14,603 bases of DNA from Planctomycetaceae bacterium UBA4732 (GTDB taxonomy: Bacteria > Planctomycetota > Planctomycetia > Gemmatales > Gemmataceae), in NCBI GenBank assembly GCA_002404095.1, contig DHJA01000144.1, forward strand, positions 421 to 15,023. The letters run 5' to 3'. The notes beneath the pieces were generated by a model. The model was given only the letters and a program-made list of their open reading frames with translations. It was not told where the DNA came from and did no database searches. Shown here in pieces: positions 1 through 7,645 of the stretch. Position numbers and translations under genes: made by a program. Positions within the stretch are counted from its first letter, which is position 1. Each line of letters begins with the position of its first letter.

Positions 1-159
1 ATACGATAGCCAAGGGGGAACTCCAGCGTCTGACGGTTCGTGTACACTCCCGTCCTTGCAGCTGTTCCCTCTCCTTTTGTCCAGCACCGCCGTCATAACT
101 TGTTCCCAGGCAAAGACCTCAAAGCTGGACGATCTGTTCACCGGGCTTTCGCGTGTAGG

Positions 160-177
160 CCCGCGTTTGAACGCGGG
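160..177. repeat. Short inverted repeat overlapping the likely -35 box of the dehydratase gene
   Basis: A 7-bp perfect stem, CCCGCGT/ACGCGGG (8 bp if the loop shrinks to 2 nt), flanks a TTGA loop. The right half overlaps the TTGAAC hexamer proposed as -35. It could be an operator, a terminator remnant of an upstream gene (no T-run follows), or one copy of a dispersed planctomycete palindrome. The sequence alone does not decide among these. Confidence 0.5.
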
Positions 178-194
178 TCTTGCTTGCATATATT
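167..194 (+). promoter_or_regulatory. Candidate sigma70-type promoter for the YjhG-like dehydratase
   Basis: TTGAAC (167-172) and TATATT (189-194) are separated by 16 bp. They match the consensus at 4/6 and 5/6 positions. Transcription would begin near 201 and leave a leader of about 40 nt before the ATG at 241. Planctomycete promoters can deviate from the E. coli consensus, so this is a candidate only. Confidence 0.4.
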
Positions 195-205
195 CCCCGC
201 ATGGG

Positions 206-229
206 GTTCATCCCAGGCCGTTCATCCCA
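206..229. repeat. 10-bp direct repeat in the dehydratase leader
   Basis: GTTCATCCCA occurs at 206-215 and again at 220-229, a 14-bp period, between the predicted transcription start and the start codon. This could be a tandem regulator-binding site or chance. The first copy also forms a small inverted repeat, TGGG(202-205)/CCCA(212-215). Confidence 0.4.
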
Positions 230-240
230 CGAGACGCCAC

Positions 241-2247
241 ATGGCCGCCGCTGACGACTTCTCTTACCTCGTCGAATCCGATCCCGCCCTCTTCGACGTG
301 CAAACCACTGCGGCCGGACCCGCCGGCGCTCTGCCGCTGACCGAGGAGTTGTTACGCGAAGCGCCCAGCGGCGACCTGTTCGGCTGGTCGCAGGACGCCG
401 GTATGGGCTGGAACCCCGCGCACCTGGGTCGCCGCGAATTTCTGTTGCTCAGCACGTCCGGCGGCGTCCGCAATCCCGACGGTACGCCGGCGGCGCTCGG
501 CTACCATACAGGTCATTGGGAGGTCGGCCTTCTCCTCAAAGCGGCGGCCGACGAACTGAAATCGCTCGGCTGCATCCCCTTTGCCGGCTTCTGCACCGAC
601 CCCTGCGACGGCCGGACGCAGGGCACTACCGGCATGATGGACAGTCTGCCATACCGCAACGACGCCTCAATGGTGTTTCGGCGGTTGATTCGCTCGTTGC
701 CGACGCGCCGCGGCGTGATCGGCGTCGCCACTTGCGACAAGGGCTTGCCGGCTATGCTCATGGCGCTGGCGGCCATGCACGATCTACCGTGCGTTCTCGT
801 GCCCGGCGGCGTGACGCTGCCGCCGACCGAAGGCGAGGACGCGGGCAAGATTCAGTCCATCGGCGCCCGTTTCGCCCACGGCCAGATCAGTCTGCAAGAA
901 GCGGCGGATATGGGTTGTCGGGCCTGCGCGTCGCCAGGCGGCGGCTGTCAATTCCTTGGCACCGCCGCCACGGCCCAGGTCGTCGGCGAGGCGCTTGGTC
1001 TATCGCTGCCGCACTCCGCGTTGGCGCCGTCCGGCCAACCAATCTGGCTCGACATGGCCCGTCGCTCGGCGCGAGCCGTGGCCGCATTGGAGACGCGCAA
1101 AATCCACACGCGACACATTATCACCGACGCCGCCGTGCACAACGCTATGACCGTCCATGCGGCCTTTGGAGGTAGCACAAATCTCTTATTGCACATCCCG
1201 GCCGTCGCCTATCACGCCGGGTTGCGCCGGCCGACGGTCGAAGATTGGATTACGGTCAACCGGCGAACGCCGCGGCTGGTGGACGCGCTGCCAAATGGGC
1301 CGGTTGGTCATCCGACGGTGCGCGTCTTCCTGGCTGGTGGCGTGCCGGAAGTGATGCTGCACCTACGCGGCCTTGGCCTGCTCGACGAAACCTGCCTGAC
1401 GGTGGCCGGCGAACCGCTGGGCCGCGTTCTCGACTGGTGGGAGCGTTCGGAACGACGACAACGGCTGCGCGACGTATTGCGCGAAAAAGACGGCGTCGAT
1501 CCCGATGAGGTGATTATGAATCCGGAGCGGGCGCGGTCGCGCGGCCTGACCTCGACGGTGACGTTCCCGCGCGGCAATTTGGCGCCGGAAGGCTCGGTCA
1601 TCAAGAGTACGGCCATCGACCCGAGCGTGGTGGACGCCGACGGCGTCTACCGCAAGACGGGGCCGGCGCGGGTGTTCACGAGCGAGAAAACGGCGGTTGC
1701 GGCCATCAAAAGTCGCGGATCGGATGCAATTCACGCCGGCGACGTGCTGGTGCTGATTTGCCGTGGGCCGATGGGCGCGGGCATGGAAGAGATTTACCAG
1801 ATCACATCGGCGTTAAAGCACCTGAGTTTCGGCAAGCACGTCGCCGTTTTGACGGACGCGCGATTTTCCGGCGTCTCAACGGGGGCGTGCATCGGTCACG
1901 TCGGCCCGGAAGCGCTGGCGGGCGGCCCCATCGGCAAGGTGCGCGACGGCGACGTTATTGAGATCGTTATTGATCGTAATCGTCTGGAAGGAAGCGTTAA
2001 TCTCATCGGCGAAGGGGAGACGCGATTCGGCGCTGAGGAGGGGGCGCGCGTGCTGGCGAGTCGGACGCCGCGACCGGACTTGGCGGCGGACCCGGACTTG
2101 CCGGACGATACACGGTTATGGGCGGCGCTGCAGCGCGTGGGCGGCGGGGCGTGGGGCGGCTGCGTGTATGATGTGGAAGCGATTGTGGCCGCGCTTTTGA
2201 CAAACAGCTTCGGTGGTAATAGAGTTCAGTCGCCAAACGCACTATGA
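241..2247 (+). CDS. yjhG: YjhG/YagF-family sugar-acid dehydratase (D-xylonate dehydratase-like, IlvD/Edd superfamily)
   Basis: This predicted Fe-S enzyme removes water from a sugar acid to give a 2-keto-3-deoxy acid. The family reference reaction is D-xylonate to 2-dehydro-3-deoxy-D-xylonate in non-phosphorylative pentose catabolism, in the cytoplasm. The 668 residues match E. coli YjhG (about 655) along nearly the whole length as I recall it: PSGDLFG (from residue 42), [45 protein letters not shown]-like, and [18 protein letters not shown]. The three cluster-ligand cysteines of the superfamily are present as C122 (DPCDGR), C165 (ATCDKG) and C236 (GGGCQF). The likely catalytic serine is S543 in ARFSG. 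The ATG at 241 is chosen because family similarity begins just after it; the open frame upstream to 40 has no family sequence. The Shine-Dalgarno is weak. No xylose genes are nearby, so the exact substrate is inferred. Confidence 0.93.
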   Translation: MAAADDFSYLVESDPALFDVQTTAAGPAGALPLTEELLREAPSGDLFGWSQDAGMGWNPAHLGRREFLLLSTSGGVRNPDGTPAALGYHTGHWEVGLLLKAAADELKSLGCIPFAGFCTDPCDGRTQGTTGMMDSLPYRNDASMVFRRLIRSLPTRRGVIGVATCDKGLPAMLMALAAMHDLPCVLVPGGVTLPPTEGEDAGKIQSIGARFAHGQISLQEAADMGCRACASPGGGCQFLGTAATAQVVGEALGLSLPHSALAPSGQPIWLDMARRSARAVAALETRKIHTRHIITDAAVHNAMTVHAAFGGSTNLLLHIPAVAYHAGLRRPTVEDWITVNRRTPRLVDALPNGPVGHPTVRVFLAGGVPEVMLHLRGLGLLDETCLTVAGEPLGRVLDWWERSERRQRLRDVLREKDGVDPDEVIMNPERARSRGLTSTVTFPRGNLAPEGSVIKSTAIDPSVVDADGVYRKTGPARVFTSEKTAVAAIKSRGSDAIHAGDVLVLICRGPMGAGMEEIYQITSALKHLSFGKHVAVLTDARFSGVSTGACIGHVGPEALAGGPIGKVRDGDVIEIVIDRNRLEGSVNLIGEGETRFGAEEGARVLASRTPRPDLAADPDLPDDTRLWAALQRVGGGAWGGCVYDVEAIVAALLTNSFGGNRVQSPNAL

Positions 2248-2269
2248 AACCGCCATTGGGAGACGAAAA

Positions 2270-2785
2270 GTGAGCCATGAGACGAACGGGACGGATGTGA
2301 ACTCCCTTGGCGTACAGCGAACCGCCTCTGAGGACTATGTATGGATAAAATGCAGAGGATGCGGTGGTGAAGTCGGCGTCCCCTCCAATTGGGATAATCC
2401 GGCTGTGCAATGTCCTAGCTGTAAGGCGACGACGCAAGTTCAAGGCGGAGTGTTATTCCGTCCGCCGTCCCCAGGCGGCGTGATTTTCGCACCCTCGCCG
2501 CAATCCGCGACTCTTACAAATCCGCAGTACGCCCTTCTGAAAAGCCCCAGCCTAGAACTTGGCCGGCAATCGGACTGGACGATGATTTGGGGTATACTAT
2601 CAATCGTGCTGGGGTGGACGATGTTGGTGCCCCTCTTCGGATTTATGGGCTACGGCGAGGTGTCCAAACTCGCAGGAAGGGAAACTATTCCAATCCCTCG
2701 GCGGGCAATCGTAGGATTGATACTTTCGTTGCTGTTCGGAATTGTTCAAACGATTGCTTTAATCGCCCGGTTTAACCATTCATGA
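2270..2785 (+). CDS. Zinc-ribbon protein with two C-terminal membrane segments
   Basis: The function is unknown. With the GTG start at 2270 (GGGAG at 2258-2262, 7-nt spacing) the protein has 171 residues. An N-terminal zinc ribbon is formed by C28-x2-C31 and C48-x2-C51, followed by a Pro/Ser/Gly-rich linker (about 60-100). TM1 is at about 105-125 and TM2 at about 145-167, separated by a short basic loop (GRETIPIPRRA). The tail resembles the DUF4190-type two-helix module (G.LSIVLGW, AIVGLILSLLFG), which many soil bacteria join to zinc ribbons; that link is inference. An alternative ATG at 2213 would overlap the dehydratase by 35 nt and lacks a ribosome site. Base composition is lower in GC than the flanking housekeeping genes, suggesting a later arrival. 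It converges on the Uma2 gene with only 20 nt between stops and no visible terminator. Confidence 0.8.
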   Translation: MSHETNGTDVNSLGVQRTASEDYVWIKCRGCGGEVGVPSNWDNPAVQCPSCKATTQVQGGVLFRPPSPGGVIFAPSPQSATLTNPQYALLKSPSLELGRQSDWTMIWGILSIVLGWTMLVPLFGFMGYGEVSKLAGRETIPIPRRAIVGLILSLLFGIVQTIALIARFNHS

Positions 2786-2805
2786 CCCCCTACGGATGAC
2801 GTGAA

Positions 2806-3504
2806 TCAGGGCCGACGTAGCTTCTCAACAAAGGCTTTGTGTTCAGGCGAAGCCAACCCTTGCTGCAAGACTTCCTCGACGCGGAGCGTGTCTTCTCGCA
2901 GCATGGCCGCCGGGTCCATCCAGAGGCCGCCGAAGAATTCAGAGCGCAGGATTCCATCCGATCCTGGGTCCAACGACACGAAACCTGTCCCACGTCGCAC
3001 GAACCAGACAACGCGGTCCTCGCCCAAGATAAAGACGATATATTCGCGCACGCCAGTTTGTTCGTACACCCGGCGCTGGGCGTGTAGGTCGATGGCGGCG
3101 CTGCTCAGCGCGACCTCGGCCGTCAATTCCGGCGCTCCGACGATATAGCCATCGGTATTCTCTTGAGTCTGACCGCCGTACTCCGGCAGCACTCGAAGTG
3201 CGGCGTCGGGTTGTGGCTCATTAGAATCATCCAGGATGGCGGTGGCATTGTCCAGAACGTCGGTCCCCGGCGTGTGGGCCTTGTAGCGGGTTAACCACGT
3301 CCCCAATTCAGAATGGCTCCGCCCGTGAGGGGCTTTGAGTGGCGAAGGCATATAGACGACTCCTTCGATCAGCTCGGCGCGTATGTTCCTCGGCATGGCT
3401 TTATAGCGCTCGTGGAACGTCTTCTGGTCCAGATGATCGCCAGCCTCCAGGGGTGGGATAGGTTCGGTGGGGGTTTTCGCAACCGCAGTGGCGATTTCGT
3501 TCAT
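2806..3504 (-). CDS. Uma2 family (DUF820) putative PD-(D/E)xK nuclease
   Basis: This belongs to the Uma2/DUF820 family, which has a restriction-endonuclease-like fold and expands strongly in cyanobacteria and planctomycetes. Its biological role is unsettled. The 232 residues show the family landmarks in order: the E-L-I-E-G-V-V-Y-M-P strand (44-53), PxxxH/HS near 60-65, QPD (98-100), the GAPELTAEV core (123-131, E130), D139, and GVREYIVF (151-158). In typical members a Lys follows a few residues after D139 (D-L-x-x-K); here that position is Q143, with R144 and R145 beside it. The ATG at 3504 is chosen because CTCCT at 3514-3518 reads AGGAG on this strand, 9 nt upstream. The longer frame to 3567 would overlap the neighbouring stop. 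It is the last gene of a probable purM-led transcript. Confidence 0.88.
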   Translation of the reverse strand: MNEIATAVAKTPTEPIPPLEAGDHLDQKTFHERYKAMPRNIRAELIEGVVYMPSPLKAPHGRSHSELGTWLTRYKAHTPGTDVLDNATAILDDSNEPQPDAALRVLPEYGGQTQENTDGYIVGAPELTAEVALSSAAIDLHAQRRVYEQTGVREYIVFILGEDRVVWFVRRGTGFVSLDPGSDGILRSEFFGGLWMDPAAMLREDTLRVEEVLQQGLASPEHKAFVEKLRRP

Positions 3505-3538
3505 GGCGGTTCTCTCCTGAATGCTCGCCCGTCTCGCC

Positions 3539-3823
3539 CTATAAAGTAATGCCAAACTCACGAGCAAAGACGCGGCGCCCGTGTTCCAGAGCGCGCATCG
3601 CTTCCGGTCTGGTACGAGCTAGCTCATCGTAGTCGCGGGCGCCGTTTTTACCGGAAGCCTTCTTGGCTTCTTCGGCCGCTTGGTCGAGGCGCCGCATGAG
3701 TTCGGTCATGCAGCTTTCACACTCGAACAAATGAATCTTTTCGTCGTCATTCAGGCGTTGGCCGGACAGCTTTTTCTGGACAATACCGGCGGTAAATGAA
3801 TCCGGCTTTTGCGGGGGTAGCAT
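3539..3823 (-). CDS. Small protein with HxxxCxxC anti-sigma-type zinc-finger motif
   Basis: A 94-residue soluble protein. H31-x3-C35-x2-C38 in the context DDEKIHLFECESCMTEL matches the ZAS/zf-HC2 signature of zinc-binding anti-sigma factors (HLxxCxxC followed by an amphipathic helix). A charged helical stretch follows (ELMRRLDQAAEEAKK, 41-55), then a basic C-terminus with no membrane helix. No sigma-factor gene is in the window, so an anti-sigma role is inference; a zinc-structural or adaptor role is equally possible. The start is well supported: AAGGAG lies 6-7 nt upstream of the ATG on this strand. It sits 49 nt after the 127-residue orphan and 34 nt before the Uma2 start, consistent with one transcript. 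Confidence 0.75.
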   Translation of the reverse strand: MLPPQKPDSFTAGIVQKKLSGQRLNDDEKIHLFECESCMTELMRRLDQAAEEAKKASGKNGARDYDELARTRPEAMRALEHGRRVFAREFGITL

Positions 3824-3872
3824 CTAAGTCTCCTTAAATCGTTGAACTCTGTTAGATGACTTTGAATCGCGT

Positions 3873-4256
3873 TCAGGGAGCAACCCGAAGTGAGTGTTGA
3901 TGGCGCTGGAACTCTCGGCCCCACTCTCGAACCGCTCGCAAACAAAGTATTTCCATTATTTCCTTTGTTTCGTTCTCATCTGCTGGGTAAGGTTCCGTAT
4001 ACAGTATCCGTAAAAGGACAGGTATCGGATCGACTCTCTTATCGGGTTGTCCGCGTAAGTAGAATCCACTCCATAGCAAGCCGCCCATAACATCTTCGGC
4101 TTCCCGCCGAGAAATCCACTCTTCCAGCATACAGCGGAACCGGGCGTCATACAACCATTCCTCAGCTATGTCCTCTGCGACGGCCAACAGCGCACGCGGA
4201 AATTTGTGCGGAGGCATTGGTTGGCCGCTATACCAGGCATCATTCCATGCGGCCAT
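3873..4256 (-). CDS. Hypothetical protein, 127 aa
   Basis: I do not recognise this protein. It is 127 residues, soluble, rich in Trp, Glu and Arg, with predicted helices (ALLAVAEDIAEEWLYDARF, about 22-40) and a mixed acidic/basic C-terminal half. There is no signal peptide or membrane helix, and no obvious metal or catalytic motif. The start is supported by AAGGAG about 7 nt upstream of the ATG. It begins 39 nt after the purM stop with no hairpin between, so it is probably cotranscribed with purM and with the zinc-finger and Uma2 genes downstream. The second half of the gene (about 3900-4080) is clearly AT-richer than the neighbours, a hint of foreign origin. Confidence 0.65.
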   Translation of the reverse strand: MAAWNDAWYSGQPMPPHKFPRALLAVAEDIAEEWLYDARFRCMLEEWISRREAEDVMGGLLWSGFYLRGQPDKRVDPIPVLLRILYTEPYPADENETKEIMEILCLRAVREWGREFQRHQHSLRVAP

Positions 4257-4295
4257 CCGTTTCTCCTTGCCCTTCCGCCAAGCTTCGCTGAACCA

Positions 4296-5366
4296 TTACA
4301 CAAACTCCACCCCCGGCTCGCCCTCGCGCACCTCGCCAATAATATACGTCTTCACGCGCTCCTCGTTCAATTGCCGTTGGATGCTCTCGGCGTAGTACGG
4401 GCTGGTTATGACTACGAAGCCTATACCCATATTGAATACCTTAAACATCTCCGTTTCGTCCACCGGGCCGAGGTTTTGCAGCCATGAGAACACCGGCGGG
4501 GCGGGCCACTTGCTCTTGTCCAGGAACACGCGCCGTCCCGGCGGCAGGATGCGCGGGATGTTGCCCTCTAATCCTTCGCCGGTGATGTGCGCCAGGCCGC
4601 GCAATACGCGCCGCTTCACCGGATAATGCTCCAGCAGCAGCTTGATCGCCCGCACGTAAATGCGCGTCGGTTCCAGCAACTCTTCGGCGACCGTGCGGCC
4701 CAGTTCGGGGACGAAATCGTTGATTTTCAGGCCCGCTTTCTCGAACACGATCTTACGCACCAAGCTGTAACCGTTGGAGTGGAGGCCTGTGCTCGCCAGG
4801 CCCAGCACGAGGTCGCCCGGACGAATGCCGCGGCCGTTGATGATGTTGTCGCGCTCCACCACGCCGACGCAGAAGCCCGCCATGTCGTAATCGCCGGCCG
4901 CGTAGAAGTCCGGCAGGATGGCCGTCTCGCCGCCCACCAGCGAACAGTCGGCCTCCATGCAGCCGTCGCTGATCCCCTTGATGAGATCGCGCGTCAGGGC
5001 CGGGTCGTCTTTCGGCATGGCGATATAATCGAGAAAAATCAAAGGCTCGCCGCCCGTACACAGGCAATCGTTGACCGACATGGCCACGAGATCGACGCCG
5101 ACGGTGTCATGTTTATTGGCCAGGGCCGCGATCTTGAGCTTGCTGCCGACGCCGTCGGTGCAGGAAACCAGGACGGGATGACGGTAGTTGCGCGCGAAGA
5201 GGCGGGAATTGTAATCGAGGCTAAACAGGCTGGCGAAACCGCCGAAGCCGTCGAGGACGCGCGGCGTGTGTGTGCGGCGTAGGAACGGCGCCATGCCGGC
5301 CAAGGTCTGACCATAGAGGTCGAGGTCGAGGCCGGCGGCTTGATAGGTCAAGGGCGGCTTCTGCAT
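4296..5366 (-). CDS. purM: Phosphoribosylformylglycinamidine cyclo-ligase (AIR synthetase)
   Basis: This enzyme catalyses the fifth step of de novo purine synthesis: ATP-dependent ring closure of FGAM to aminoimidazole ribonucleotide, in the cytoplasm. The 356 residues compare with about 345 in E. coli. Family motifs run in order: TDGVGSK (70-76), GVDLVAMSVND (90-100), GGEPLIFLDY (105-114), GGETA (145-149), ASTGLHSNGYSL (191-202), HITGEGLEGNIPR, and a C-terminal FNMGIGFV. The ATG at 5366 is kept because similarity starts directly after it; the ribosome site is weak (CGAGAG about 10 nt upstream). A terminator for the preceding gene lies at 5401-5435, so purM needs its own promoter in the 35 nt between; I see only an AT-rich patch there. 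Three small genes follow with short gaps. Confidence 0.97.
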   Translation of the reverse strand: MQKPPLTYQAAGLDLDLYGQTLAGMAPFLRRTHTPRVLDGFGGFASLFSLDYNSRLFARNYRHPVLVSCTDGVGSKLKIAALANKHDTVGVDLVAMSVNDCLCTGGEPLIFLDYIAMPKDDPALTRDLIKGISDGCMEADCSLVGGETAILPDFYAAGDYDMAGFCVGVVERDNIINGRGIRPGDLVLGLASTGLHSNGYSLVRKIVFEKAGLKINDFVPELGRTVAEELLEPTRIYVRAIKLLLEHYPVKRRVLRGLAHITGEGLEGNIPRILPPGRRVFLDKSKWPAPPVFSWLQNLGPVDETEMFKVFNMGIGFVVITSPYYAESIQRQLNEERVKTYIIGEVREGEPGVEFV

Positions 5367-5400
5367 GATGTAGGCTCTCGCGGCGTTTCGGCGAATGGGG

Positions 5401-5435
5401 ATAAAATAGCAAAACCCACTCGCGGAGCGAGTGGG
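5401..5435 (-). terminator. Rho-independent terminator of the exported-protein gene
   Basis: On the minus strand a 9-bp stem (CCCACTCGC/GCGAGTGGG, 5415-5423 with 5427-5435) and a 3-nt loop are followed by TTTTGCTATTTTAT. It begins 18 nt past the stop at 5453 and separates that gene from purM. The AT-rich tail may also serve as the -10 region for purM. Confidence 0.85.
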
Positions 5436-5452
5436 CCACTCTTAAAGAGGCA

Positions 5453-6253
5453 TCAATGTTCCGGCAACGGGGTCTGCCCCGCCGGCGCCGTCGGTATCGG
5501 CGTATTCAGTCTCGTGCCCGGCGGATCGGCTTGTTGCAACGTGGCAAACATCTTTTCCGTCTTGTCTGGGTGCTGATCGAGATACCACGCCATCGCCGCG
5601 TAAAACATTTGCAGCTGGCCGAGGAATTGGTCGGCCATCTTCGGCGCCGAATCGCCCATAACGCGCGTCGCCAAGGCCACGGCCCTGCTGTCGGTGTGGA
5701 CCATCAGGTGCATCTGATGCCGCACTGCCAGCTGGCCGTTGCCGTCTTTGCCTTCGGCGTAATCGAGTACCAGCACCGCCTTCAAGGACACGATAGGCAG
5801 CAACAGGCTCGGCTTGACCTGTCCTTCGGCGTACCAAACGCGCTGACGGGGGCCGTCGCGCACCAAGTCCCAATGGACCTCGCTGACGCCTTCTTTCCAG
5901 GCGAATCGGCCGTCGCCCCGGTCCTCAATTTCAATGCACTTGGCGCCCAGCCGGCGCCATAGTTTCACCGTCTGATCAGGGTGGTCGAGCAGCCAGTGAT
6001 ACATCGACGGCTGGCAGGTGAACATTTCCAGCGGGCCGTGAGCCGATAGGGTCGGCTGTTCGACCACGGCGAGGACGCGCTTACGGGCGTCCGCCGGCAG
6101 GTCTTTCAGATTCAGGCTGAACGGAGTGTAGGCGTCGGCTCGCTGGGCCGGAACTTCTACGCCATTTGCCCGGACGATGGCCGGGACCGTCACAGCAGCC
6201 AGGCAGTACGCACCCATCCCCAACCAGACGGACTTTATGCGCCGGCGAGCCAT
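5453..6253 (-). CDS. Exported protein of unknown function, 266 aa
   Basis: I cannot name the family with confidence, though it resembles conserved planctomycete exported proteins I have seen annotated as hypothetical. Residues 1-29 look like a signal peptide: RRR at 3-5, a hydrophobic core at about 9-27, and cleavage likely after VRA near 29. The mature part has a Leu/Arg-rich helix (about 45-65) and a conserved-looking core MYHWLLDHPDQTVKLWRRLG with the further Trp-rich motif EVHWDLV. A second helical block near the end reads FYAAMAWYLDQHPDKTEKMF. The two W-x-L-D-x-H-P-D phrases (HWLLDHPDQT and AWYLDQHPDKT) look like an internal repeat. The tail is Pro/Thr-rich. The ATG at 6253 is chosen for GAGG 6-7 nt upstream; a GTG at 6271 would spoil the signal peptide. 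A terminator follows the stop. Confidence 0.82.
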   Translation of the reverse strand: MARRRIKSVWLGMGAYCLAAVTVPAIVRANGVEVPAQRADAYTPFSLNLKDLPADARKRVLAVVEQPTLSAHGPLEMFTCQPSMYHWLLDHPDQTVKLWRRLGAKCIEIEDRGDGRFAWKEGVSEVHWDLVRDGPRQRVWYAEGQVKPSLLLPIVSLKAVLVLDYAEGKDGNGQLAVRHQMHLMVHTDSRAVALATRVMGDSAPKMADQFLGQLQMFYAAMAWYLDQHPDKTEKMFATLQQADPPGTRLNTPIPTAPAGQTPLPEH

Positions 6254-6381
6254 CAGCCACCTCGTTTGCACAGCGGGTATTGCGGCAGGATCGGGGTTTG
6301 CGTCCCCCCTGTTCTAGATCGAACAACGCGGCTTGCCGGCATGAACGATTCTGCCGAAAACTCCGTGAGAAAGGGTTGCCC

Positions 6382-6411
6382 TTGCTCCGGCGCACGCCTC
6401 CGGGCTATCAT
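6382..6411 (+). promoter_or_regulatory. Candidate promoter of the HEAT-repeat gene
   Basis: TTGCTC (6382-6387), 18 bp, then TATCAT (6406-6411), giving a leader of about 40 nt before the ATG at 6457. A short inverted repeat, CGGGC(6401-6405)/GCCCG(6413-6417), encloses the -10 hexamer and might be an operator. Candidate only. Confidence 0.35.
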
Positions 6412-6456
6412 CGCCCGGCGTCAGGACGCACCCCCATTGCGGCCCAAGGAGTTGTC

Positions 6457-7593
6457 ATGTCTTCACAAAAGAGCGTCCGGAAACAAATCGTCGTCGGACT
6501 GTTCGCGGTCGCCCTGGTGGGCGGAGCGGTAGCGCTGTTCATGGAACGCACGCCCTTGCTGGCGTGGTTCTACATGCACAGCCTGTCGCGGGCCGCGGAA
6601 CAGGATCGGACGTTGTGGGTGGACCGCACCGCCGGTCTTGGGGAAGGCGCTGAGCCGGCGGTGTTCGCGTGCTTAAGGCAAACGGACGAAGGGGCGTGCC
6701 GCAACGCCGGCGCCGTCCTGGAACGATGGACTGTGCAATACGGCCCTGACGACGCCCGCGCCGCCGCGCTGGCCGATCACATGGGAAAAGGTTTCGGCGC
6801 CGACAGTCTGGCCGGCCGGCAAGTCGTGTTGGAGATGGCCGCGCTATGGTTCGCGCCGACGACCGCGAAACCGAGTGACGCCCTGGCGTCCGCGTGTGCG
6901 CGTCTCGTCGCGGCAGCGGCGAAGGGGGCCGAGCCATCGGTTCACGCGGCCGGATTGAATTTATGTTCGCTCGCCCTGGATCGAACCGACGACGCCAAGG
7001 AAATGCTGGACGCCGGCCGCGACTTGGTACTCGTCACGCTGCGCGACGAGCCGGCGGCCAACCGCGTGCGCGCGACGCTGTTGGCGGTTCGGCCCGGCAT
7101 GGACGATCTCGAAGAGGTCGCCGTCCTGCTTAAAGATCCGGTCCCCGAAGTGCGTCGCGCCGCGCTGCTGGCAGTCGGGCCGGCCGATGAGAAAGTCGTC
7201 TCGGCCAAGAGCCTGCTGCCCGTCCTGCACGACGAGGATCTTGAGGTACGCCGCGCCTGCGAGGATGTACTCCGGCTCGACCGGCACTTATCGCCTCAGA
7301 GTTACCAGATCGGCTGGTGCCTCTATCACCCTGATCCCGCCCAACGTCTCAACGTCTTGGATCACCTGCGGCGCGGGGCCGGCGTGGAGCCGGGCGTCTG
7401 GCTGCGCGAACTCAGCCATGACAAGTCGCCGGCCGTGCGTCTGGCGGCGGTGCGTGTGATGAGCCAACAAGATCGCATCGATCTCAGCGACCGGCTGGAG
7501 CAAATGGCGGCCGACGATCCCAGTCCCACGGTCAGTCAGATGGCGCGGCTGTATCAGAAATGGACCAAGCCGGCCGCGGGCGTGCAACGCTGA
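6457..7593 (+). CDS. Membrane-anchored HEAT-repeat protein, 378 aa
   Basis: Function unknown; HEAT repeats normally form helical scaffolds for protein binding. One N-terminal hydrophobic segment (about 10-28, QIVVGLFAVALVGGAVALF) after a basic start acts as signal anchor, placing the body outside the cytoplasmic membrane. Middle residues are alpha-helical. Clear HEAT units are at about 216-245 (VAVLLKDPVPEVRRAALLAV), 248-275 (SLLPVLHDEDLEVRRACEDV) and 312-340 (WLRELSHDKSPAVRLAAVRV). A weaker fourth lies near 345-370. The V-R-R-A and V-R-L-A turns are diagnostic. The ATG at 6457 has AAGGAG at 6446-6451 with 5-nt spacing; the frame extends upstream to 6166 without a ribosome site and into the divergent gene. 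It diverges from the exported-protein gene and converges on the protein kinase. Confidence 0.87.
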   Translation: MSSQKSVRKQIVVGLFAVALVGGAVALFMERTPLLAWFYMHSLSRAAEQDRTLWVDRTAGLGEGAEPAVFACLRQTDEGACRNAGAVLERWTVQYGPDDARAAALADHMGKGFGADSLAGRQVVLEMAALWFAPTTAKPSDALASACARLVAAAAKGAEPSVHAAGLNLCSLALDRTDDAKEMLDAGRDLVLVTLRDEPAANRVRATLLAVRPGMDDLEEVAVLLKDPVPEVRRAALLAVGPADEKVVSAKSLLPVLHDEDLEVRRACEDVLRLDRHLSPQSYQIGWCLYHPDPAQRLNVLDHLRRGAGVEPGVWLRELSHDKSPAVRLAAVRVMSQQDRIDLSDRLEQMAADDPSPTVSQMARLYQKWTKPAAGVQR

Positions 7594-7645
7594 TCGCAGG
7601 AATTTTAGAGCCCGCGTAACAATAACTTGCTCCATTTGCGTTCCG

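Noticed and set aside
40..240. Extended N-terminus of the dehydratase from an ATG at 40
   Set aside because: The added 67 residues show no family similarity, no ribosome site precedes 40, and the ATG at 241 gives the usual family length.
4587..5282. 231-residue open frame opposite purM
   Set aside because: It is fully antisense to a clear purM and is His/Arg/Ala/Val-rich, as expected for the complement of a GC-rich gene; no motif or ribosome site.
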